Positions 7,189 to 12,946 of a stretch of DNA of 16,413 bases are shown here, piece by piece. A program made the translations under genes and the position numbers. The notes beneath the pieces were generated by a model, which saw only the letters and a list, made by a program, of their open reading frames with translations, was not told the origin of the DNA and did not search any database. Within the stretch, counting starts at the first letter, position 1. Each line of letters starts with the position of its first letter. Origin of the DNA: Dunaliella salina (taxonomy: Eukaryota; Chlorophyta; Chlorophyceae; Chlamydomonadales; Dunaliellaceae); NCBI GenBank assembly GCA_002284615.2, contig MU069801.1, positions 245,285-261,697 of the forward strand, written 5' to 3'.

Positions 7189-7749
7189 GTGGAAAACTGG
7201 AGAGAGTGGGCATACACAGACGGCAGCTGTCATGTACACAATGGNAAACAANTGATTGGTGCAGGGGTCTACCGCCCCGCCAGTGACAGCACCAACCATG
7301 TCCAACCCAATGGAGCATTGATCACTCATACCATCACAAGAGCCGAACTGGCGGCAATAGCAGCTGCCATTCTCCTAGGATATCGTTGCATTGCCACTGA
7401 TAGCCTTTGCTCTCTTGAACAGATCAGAAAGCAAATGCTCTACCCAGAACATCATCACCAGCATGTCCAAGGCCACATCCTCAAGTTAATCATGCAGCTC
7501 GTATGCAACTCACCTACCCCTATTCATTTCTTTAAGGTTAAATCTCATGCTGGAATTGCCGGCAATGAATGCGCAGATGCCATTGCCAAACATCAGGCCA
7601 TTCAGAATAATGACACAGACAAAACCTTCCCACGTGCAAACCTTGAAGGCAATCCTTTTCATGACACCACCTGGCTTGCCTTTGAGGAAACTTCCTACAC
7701 TCATGCAAATGTTTCTAGACGCCTGAACCCACCTGCCGTGAAGCTTTAA
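7189..7749 (+). CDS. LINE-A RNase H domain (partial, contains N bases)
   Basis: The 186-residue frame is a type 1 RNase H, which removes the RNA strand of RNA-DNA hybrids during retrotransposition. The acidic residues are visible: YTDGSC near residue 11 (codons about 7216-7228), TRAELAAIAAA with the catalytic Glu, ATDSLCSLEQI with the next Asp, and KSHAGIAGNECADAIAKHQA with the terminal His and Asp. Length and order fit RNase H domains placed after the reverse transcriptase in some LINE clades. Two N bases (about 7245 and 7252) fall just after the first Asp. The upstream frame (about 7094-7190, reading HTKPANSF) belongs to the same protein but is shifted. A stop at 7747-7749 separates it from the nuclease part. 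Confidence 0.88.
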   Translation: MENWREWAYTDGSCHVHNXKQXIGAGVYRPASDSTNHVQPNGALITHTITRAELAAIAAAILLGYRCIATDSLCSLEQIRKQMLYPEHHHQHVQGHILKLIMQLVCNSPTPIHFFKVKSHAGIAGNECADAIAKHQAIQNNDTDKTFPRANLEGNPFHDTTWLAFEETSYTHANVSRRLNPPAVKL

Positions 7750-7944
7750 CACTTCTTCAACCCCCATGATGCTTTACGGAAAAACATGCACTCAAAACAG
7801 ATCTGGAAAGGCCAACACCAACACAGGGTACTACTCTTTCTACCTCAGTTTACTCCCCGACATCCACAAAAATATCAGCAATGCCTTCTGGACCATGTCA
7901 ACACTCCCTTTCAAAAGGCAAAACATTTTCTAATACCGAACAGG
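7750..7944 (+). pseudogene. LINE-A linker between RNase H and zinc finger, frameshifted
   Basis: Readable pieces such as YLSLLPDIHKNISNAFW and LPFKRQNIF, then YRTG, continue the polyprotein after the RNase H stop. The sequence is cut at the TACCGAACAGG duplication by the mini-LINE insertion and resumes at 8179 with YRTGTLFSQKH. Confidence 0.6.
7934..7944. repeat. Target-site duplication TACCGAACAGG, left copy (mini LINE-A)
   Basis: An 11-bp sequence repeated exactly at 8179-8189. It encodes the YRTG segment of the interrupted LINE frame. Confidence 0.92.
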
Positions 7945-8178
7945 CCCACAAACTAGTCACCATCCGCCGCGCTATTGAAAACAAGAATACTTCCCACAGC
8001 CAGGCTCTAGAGCCAGGTGCTTCTAGTAACCCTCCAGACCCACATTAGCATTCTCTTTTTCATACCTTGTGGTGGAGGGGGCACACGGCTCTTTTTTTGA
8101 GCCAATGTGTCACCTTTTCCTTAATTGATGTAGGGAGAGTTTCTCTGCCTACGTAGTTTTTCTTTTCTTTTCTTTTCT
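7945..8178 (+). mobile_element. 234-bp severely 5'-truncated LINE-A 3' end
   Basis: An exact 11-bp duplication (7934-7944 and 8179-8189) flanks this piece. Its first about 100 bases read TIRRAIENKN and ASSNPPDPH followed by a stop, which fits the extreme C-terminus of the LINE-A nuclease protein. The rest is 3' UTR ending in the conserved stem-loop (8130-8152) and a TTTTTCTTTTCTTTTCTTTTC tail. It is a typical product of abortive target-primed reverse transcription and is nested in LINE-A copy 2. Confidence 0.9.
8130..8152 (+). other. LINE-A 3' terminal stem-loop (mini copy)
   Basis: GTAGGGAGAG, loop TTT, CTCTGCCTAC: nine pairs around one G-G mismatch. It is followed by GTAG and the T-rich tail. 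The same structure ends the other LINE-A copies and is presumably recognised by the reverse transcriptase. Confidence 0.75.
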
Positions 8179-9054
8179 TACCGAACAGGTACCCTCTTCA
8201 GTCAAAAACACTTGGTGCGGTTCAAATTTTCTACCAGCCCACAATGCCTCCTCTGTGAGGAACTTGACAGTGCCCTTCACATCTTGTCGGGATGCAAAAA
8301 TTCAACCATGTCTGGTATGGTAACTGAGCGACACAATGTTGCCAGCAGAATCTTCCTTAAAGCCATCAGCAAAGGCCCTCTTGGGGCAGGTATTGCCTCC
8401 ATGGACATTGGCAGAGCAGACCGTCTTGACTTGCAAGACCTACCTTCCTTGCAGATCCCAGAACATGCTACTAATAGGAACCTTCCCGAATGTATTTTTT
8501 CGCGCCGCTTCCCTGATAAGGATAGGCTCACTTCCAGCCGGCCTGATGCTCTATTAGTTGTTCCTCTGAAAAGGGCGCCAAGGTCAAATCCTCGTTATGA
8601 ATTGAGAAGTACAGGGGGGCGCGGGGGGAACAGGGAGCACTCAGCGCCAGCCACAGGCACTCCACCCACACTCAAGGCTCGTGACCCCAGTCAGCTCCAC
8701 CCAGATCAGCGACACATCCACCTCGTAGAAGTCAAATACTGTGAGGACGCCTGGCCCAACAGCCAGCTTGAGGCCTCCAAGCAGCAGCACTGCGACCTTT
8801 GTTGTCATCATTCTAGGGTTTCAGCTCAAGTCATCCTCCATACTATCCTGCTAGGTGTGGGAGGAGTCATCTACACCCCGCGCGCATTGGAGCCTCTTAC
8901 GGAGCTTGGTCTTGACACTTTCAAGGCCACCAAGCTTGTCCGGAAGCTTCATGCTCATTCTGTCCTGTATGCTTACAAACTTGCCAGCACCAGACATGCT
9001 CTTGAGAAAAACCTTTTTCAACTCTCATCAAGGTCAGGCGCGGGATACTGCTAG
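8179..9054 (+). CDS. LINE-A C-terminal zinc finger and restriction-enzyme-like endonuclease
   Basis: The frame resumes at the TACCGAACAGG copy and runs to a TAG near 9052. It has no start codon of its own, being the tail of a polyprotein. A CX2CX7HX4C finger (CLLCEELDSALHILSGC) is encoded at about 8242-8292. Downstream, RPDALLVV (Asp at 8545-8547) and HLVEVKYCED (Glu 8728-8730, Lys 8734-8736) form a PD...ExK nuclease core, as in R2 and Dualen/RandI-type LINEs. It is followed by QLEASKQQHCDL and HTILLGVGGVIYTP. This nuclease nicks the target DNA. About 60 residues with a Gly/Arg-rich stretch separate the two halves of the core. The reading frame is intact for about 280 residues, so this part may be fairly young. 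Confidence 0.85.
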   Translation, partial: YRTGTLFSQKHLVRFKFSTSPQCLLCEELDSALHILSGCKNSTMSGMVTERHNVASRIFLKAISKGPLGAGIASMDIGRADRLDLQDLPSLQIPEHATNRNLPECIFSRRFPDKDRLTSSRPDALLVVPLKRAPRSNPRYELRSTGGRGGNREHSAPATGTPPTLKARDPSQLHPDQRHIHLVEVKYCEDAWPNSQLEASKQQHCDLCCHHSRVSAQVILHTILLGVGGVIYTPRALEPLTELGLDTFKATKLVRKLHAHSVLYAYKLASTRHALEKNLFQLSSRSGAGYC

Positions 9055-9152
9055 TACCACCTGATCCCCCGTTGCTTTCTTTCTTCTGCTTTCTCTTGGT
9101 GAAGCGGATACACAGTGCCTCGGCCCTAGGTATCCCCTTATCCTTAATGGAT

Positions 9153-9176
9153 GCAGGGAGTGTTTTCACTGCCTGC
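9153..9176 (+). other. LINE-A 3' terminal stem-loop (copy 2) with compensatory changes
   Basis: GCAGGGAGTG, loop TTTT, CACTGCCTGC. Against the 8130-8152 copy, two base pairs have changed on both sides (T-A to C-G, A-T to T-A) and the single G-G mismatch is kept. The tail TTTTTCTTTTCTTTTC follows. Confidence 0.82.
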
Positions 9177-9194
9177 GTAGTTTTTCTTTTCTTT

Positions 9195-9731
9195 TCATGA
9201 GGACGTATCACACACACTTCAGCATTCCAACGGGCAATGTAGCTGGCTGGTGGGATGCCAGGAAGAGGAAAAAAAGCCTATGTTACCTGTCTACCTGCGA
9301 TGAGATGTTCCTCATAGATCATTGCGCAGCATTTTGTGCTTACCACTATGTCGCAACCTTTTGGTGAAAACCCAACGGCATCATGAGAAGAGGTGCCCTT
9401 CCGAGCTCAGGATTTGCAACAAATGCGATTGGCACACCATGCAAGAGGAAGAGCACATTATTCTGGAGTGCCCTTCTCAGGGTCTGAAAGGCTCGCGCAC
9501 CCAGTTCCATCATTTGTACAGCTGCGCACCTCTATAGGTAGTCCAACATGCCTCAGAGATTCCATGAACCAAGCTGATGCCTTAGCTTTTGCCAAATTTG
9601 TGTCTGCACGCTTGAAATGCTGTGCCTGAGTTTGAAGCACTGCTTTCAATGTTTGGCCACACAAACCTCTGTGTTTCCGCTCGGCTGCCCTTGTCGGCGG
9701 ATAAAGCGATGTAGCCTTATCTTGCGACAAC
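9195..9731 (+). pseudogene. LINE-B C-terminal part and 3' UTR, 3' piece
   Basis: After the LINE-A insert the LINE-B protein resumes as MRTYHTHFSIPTGNVAGWWD and continues in shifting frames through LRICNKCDWHTMQEEEHIIL. This contains a CX2CX9HX4C zinc-binding motif at about 9411-9470. The piece ends with LKCCA and a stop near 9630. About 100 bases of 3' UTR follow, matching the end of the minus-strand copy (CTCGGCTGCCCTTGTCGGCG and GATAAAGCGATGTA). Frameshifts near 9300 and 9540 show it is not functional. Confidence 0.82.
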
Positions 9732-10039
9732 AGATCAGAACCTGGGGCCTTTTTCCTGGCGAGAGCTCAGCTGCAAAGGAGGTAAAGTCATGGAAACTAT
9801 TAAATTCCAAAACATGCACGCAAGTAGTACTCTCTTGCTCAATGTTGTTGCATCCATTTTACCATCAATTTGAAAACTTGTTGCGCTGCTTTGGGAATGA
9901 TCGGTCGTGTAGATGGTAGGAATGTAATGGGATGAATTTGTTTTCAAGTAAGAGTTTGTATTAGTCCTTCGGACTGACCCAACGGACTAAGCAAGGTGTG
10001 CAAGCATTGGATTCTATAGGCCAGAGTCTGAGGCTGCAG
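9732..10039. other. Unassigned stretch between LINE-B and LINE-C
   Basis: I see no recognisable coding sequence, RNA gene or clear repeat here. Only a short GTCCTTCGGACTGAC inverted sequence near 9965-9979 stands out. It may be eroded LINE sequence. Confidence 0.3.
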
Positions 10040-10708
10040 GCCATCCTGTAACTGAGCTATCATGAATTGCCAGACTGTGCCAGACTGCGGCTGAGTTCAA
10101 GGTCCGATGATTGCTGGTCCTCCCATATTCTGTCAGCCATGGATGGTTTGGCACACTCCCACATCTTCAAACAGAAGCTGCTGAATTGTGAGCCCATTGA
10201 TCTCAGTCGTCTTGTCGTGGACCTCAGGACCAGGCACTTACAATATTGGGCGCCTTTTTCCAACACACACCCAAGAGATCGCAACAGTAAATGCTTGACG
10301 TATCACCAGTGGTGCGCTCCTCCTACAAAAAGGGCCTTGGTTGGGTATACTTCCTACAGTCTCCCCAAATACATGTTCCTTGACCTCCCCCATGATGTCA
10401 TTCGCAACGTGGCTCGATTTAGACTTCGTGTCCACACCCTTCGCTATGAGACGGCAACTTGGAATCACAGGTCTTCCCCAAACTGTGACCTTTGTGAGGC
10501 TGATGATAATGTCCAGGATGAACAACATGTTCTCTTTCATTGCACACATCCCCAGGTGGCCTCTCTCCGCAGGGAATATGCTCCCTTGTTCTCACAGGCA
10601 GGATCCCATGATGTGTCCGCTTTTTTAAACCAGAACAACAATAAACTGCCATTTTTCCGTCATGAATTAATCGCCTTTTATGAGCAGGCTAGCAGTCGCA
10701 ATTCTTGA
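10040..10708 (+). CDS. LINE-C C-terminal protein with zinc finger (partial)
   Basis: The frame is open from about 10067 (a TTG, not a real start) to TGA at 10706-10708, giving about 213 residues of a third LINE family. It reads KLLNCEPIDLSRLVVDLRTR, then VIRNVARFRLRVHTLRYETA, and then a zinc-binding motif C-X2-C-X10-H-X4-C at about 10477-10540, followed by a segment ending HELIAFYEQASSRNS. This arrangement, a short region rich in R-x-R-L before a CCHC finger and a stop, is that of the tail of LINE ORF2 proteins. The sequence differs from LINE-A and LINE-B. The 5' part with reverse transcriptase is absent, consistent with 5' truncation near 10040. The frame is intact, which suggests a comparatively recent copy. 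Confidence 0.72.
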
Positions 10709-10953
10709 CTGAAGTCCTTTTCCTTGTAACTGTGCTACCATGCATGCATGGTCTGTTCCAACCGTGCTGCAATGCATTGTCAGTCTGATTTCAGAATCTT
10801 GGATTTGGATCAGTCACATTGCGATCCCGCTTCCCAAATCCTGAAACCCCGGTGGTCCAATTTGGACGACCAGAACCCCCTTGTGTCAACCCTGTGGAAT
10901 GTGCTTATCATATGGCATAATGGTAGTCAGAAATTGTTCTATCTGATTAAAAG
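10709..10953 (+). other. Probable 3' UTR of LINE-C
   Basis: A non-coding stretch follows the LINE-C stop, with an ATGCATGCATG palindrome at 10740. It is cut at about 10954 by a LINE-A 3' end, so the true LINE-C terminus and tail are not certain. Confidence 0.4.
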
Positions 10954-11000
10954 ATTGATGTAGGGAGAGTTTCTCTGCCTACGCATTTTCTCTTTCCTTT
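10954..11000 (+). mobile_element. Tiny LINE-A 3' end fragment with stem-loop
   Basis: ATTGATGTAGGGAGAGTTTC and the following TCTGCCTACG repeat the terminal stem-loop of the 8130 copy exactly (10960-10982), then a TTTTCTCTTTCCTTT tail. It is only about 45 bp long. I could not see a convincing target duplication, so it could be an extremely truncated insertion or a remnant left by recombination. Confidence 0.7.
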
Positions 11001-11020
11001 ACAAGGACATCCACTGTTTC

Positions 11021-11030
11021 TTAGCTCTAA
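11021..11030. repeat. Target-site duplication TTAGCTCTAA, left copy (LINE-B copy 2)
   Basis: The 10-bp sequence TTAGCTCTAA occurs immediately left of the GGTAA tail and again at 11793-11802 immediately after the truncated 5' end, which defines both borders of LINE-B copy 2. Confidence 0.92.
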
Positions 11031-11792
11031 GGTAAGGTAAGGTAAGGTTACATCGCTTTATCCGCCTACAAGGGCAGCTGAACGGAGACATAGAGGCCTG
11101 TCACCAGACCAATTTAAGCAAAAAATGAAAGCATTGCTCAAAAGTCAGGCACAGCATCTCAAGCATGCAGACACAAACTTGGATAATTCTAAAACATTAG
11201 CTTGGTTCATGAAGTCTCTGAGGCGTACTGGGCAAGCGGGAGGTGCACAGCTGAACAAATGATGGAACTGATTGCGCAAGTCTGTCAGATCCTGGGAAGG
11301 GCACTCCAGAATAAAGTGCTCTTCATCTTGCACAGTGTGCCAATCGCATTTGTTGCAAATCCTGAGCTCGTAAGGGCACCTATTCCCGTGATGCCGTTGG
11401 GTTTCCACCCGAAGATTGTGACNGGATAGACGTAGGCANGAAATGCTNNNCAATAANTTATGTNAAANATTTTGTCGCAAGTAGAGTGNTANTGGAGGCT
11501 TTTTGTTCCTCTTCCTGGCATCCCACCAGCCAGGTATATTGCCTAATGGAATGCCAAAGTGTGTGTGATACGTCCTCATGATTCTGCTGGAAGCATGGGG
11601 CTCTTGTGGAGTCAAATTGTCAAGGCATCTCCAGACATGGATGATTTGCCCACGAAAAACACCCTCAAAGTCATTCATATTAATCTTGGTTTTGGAGCGA
11701 ACGGCAGCAGCAATGTGCTGGGCAGTGGGCATGTCATTCAAGGCTGCAACAACCTGGTGAGTCCAACTGCCTTTCCTGTCAGCAAAACGGAT
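11031..11792 (-). mobile_element. LINE-B copy 2: 762-bp 5'-truncated insertion with pentanucleotide tail
   Basis: A perfect 10-bp duplication flanks it. Read on the minus strand it starts within the segment FADRKGSWTHQV, runs through the C-terminal protein and 3' UTR, and ends in a tail of CCTTA units (GGTAAGGTAAGGTAAGGT on +, 11031-11048). The 3' half pairs with LINE-B copy 1 in inverted orientation. N bases at 11423-11493 obscure part of the frame. Confidence 0.9.
11145..11792 (-). pseudogene. LINE-B C-terminal protein with CCHC zinc finger
   Basis: The minus frame reads LNDMPTAQHIAAAVRSKTKI, NLTPQEPHASSRIMRTYHTH, PGWWDARKRNKKP, an N-disturbed part, then LRICNKCDWHTVQDEEHFIL with CX2CX9HX4C, and ends LRCCA and a stop at 11145. 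It is the better preserved of the two LINE-B copies and has no frameshift I can identify outside the N positions. It lacks reverse transcriptase, so it cannot move by itself. Its empty site at 11577-11581 documents the target of LINE-A copy 2. Confidence 0.82.
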
Positions 11793-11802
11793 TTAGCTCT
11801 AA

Positions 11803-12852
11803 TTCAATTTTTTCCAGGAGATAGTCGCAATGTCCGATCGGTGTAACCAATTGTTCCAACAGACATTTGCACCAACTATTGAACTGAAGCAAAACATTGA
11901 AGAGACAGCCGCTGAACATGCTGTGAAACCAGCACGCAATCATTGCTGGCATGTCAATCTATTAGTCTCATGGCCAGCAAAACAAGAGCGTGTTTGCAGA
12001 TGTCAGGGGGGTTGCAACAAAATTGCCAACAAGCTGTATGCAACTCCTGGTCGAGTCCCGGCCTTTTCATGAAGCATATGAACCTTGTGTGCATGCCCAG
12101 CAGCCAAACAATGAGTGTTTCCTTGTCTGACAACAACGTCATGCAACAACGGAGACAAATGAGAGCAAGCAAGCCTGCAATTTTAACTGCTTTGCTATGA
12201 GGTCCAGCGTGAATTCCATGCAACAATGCATGTGCAGCACAGATATCCTGCCAGGTAGAGAAGTATAGGCTTGCCTTGTCCCAAAGGTTGTGGGTGCCAG
12301 TTCGCCTGCACCTTCCTGCACTTCCGCATCTGTCAGTGTCTGCCATTCCGTGTCAGCTGCAACACAACCCAGTATGTCCAAGGTGCACTCAAGCCAGCAG
12401 CCAAGCAACCACATGCACTTGCACCTCCTGCAATCCCCAACTTTGGCCTAGAAACCAAGCAAAAAGGATTCTAGCGCCAGATTTATGAAAAGCAATTAGT
12501 TCAGAGAAGCGCACATGTGGAACTCGCATGCTTGACCCCCAACACCAAGGAGGCAGCAACTGCTGCGTGGAATGCCCTGGGGCGCCTTGCAGACAAGCCC
12601 ACATGCAGGAAATAGTGCCGATCCCTTTAGGAATCTTAACCACAGCTTATGTAACGGACCATCTGCATGCACCAAAGGCACACCGCGCGCAGGCCATCCA
12701 TATAGCAAAAGTCACGGACCATCCTGCATGTGTTGACTGGACACTGATGCAAGCAGACCCAGGGCTCTGACGGACAAACATGCACACAACCTTGTAGCAT
12801 TTACGTGTTCTGCCTCGCAGCAGACTAGCAGGGCAAGTTCGACCCCTCTGCT
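11803..12852. other. About 1 kb without recognised genes, downstream of the fucose synthase gene
   Basis: Open frames here are short and without motifs. The only repeat I notice is ACGGACCATC-TGCATG occurring at about 12654 and 12714. The part nearest 12852 probably contains the 3' UTR of the minus-strand gene, but I cannot point to a polyadenylation signal. Confidence 0.4.
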
Positions 12853-12946
12853 TCATTTCCGCACAGTTGCATAGTTGGCTTTGAACCATTCCACTGTTTC
12901 CTTGACTGCTTCGTCAAAGGGTGTGAACTGGAAGTCGGGCAGGTAC
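12853..12946 (-). CDS. GFUS: GFUS last exon (94 nt) with stop codon
   Basis: On the minus strand it follows CATCACAG. One base completes the AGG codon split by the intron, then [20 protein letters not shown] runs through to KANYATVRK and TGA at 12855-12853. Confidence 0.9.

Larger units (their letters stand above)
7025..9194 (+). mobile_element. LINE-A copy 2: 5'-truncated, with RNase H and REL-endonuclease
   Basis: A 2170-bp insertion inside LINE-B with a 5-bp TCATG duplication at its borders. It starts in the region before RNase H, so it is 5'-truncated, and ends in a stem-loop (9153-9176) followed by a TTTTTCTTTTCTTTTC tail. It encodes RNase H and a zinc finger plus restriction-enzyme-like endonuclease, and contains its own nested LINE-A fragment at 7945-8178. 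Confidence 0.85.
6386..9731 (+). mobile_element. LINE-B copy 1: 3' part of a non-LTR retrotransposon, split by LINE-A copy 2
   Basis: The 5' piece (6386-7024) and the 3' piece (9195-9731) match adjacent parts of the LINE-B copy on the minus strand at 11031-11792, which spans the junction without the insert. The join is exact: the left piece ends at TCATG (7020-7024), the right piece begins at TCATG (9195-9199), and the inverted copy has it once at 11577-11581. The left boundary near 6386 is only approximate. The 3' end finishes with GGCGGATAAAGCGATGTAGCC and a degenerate CTTA-type tail. Confidence 0.82.

Noticed and set aside
11943..12888. Several 60-130-residue open frames on both strands
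   Set aside because: None has a recognisable motif, consistent composition or splice support. They overlap each other in opposite strands.
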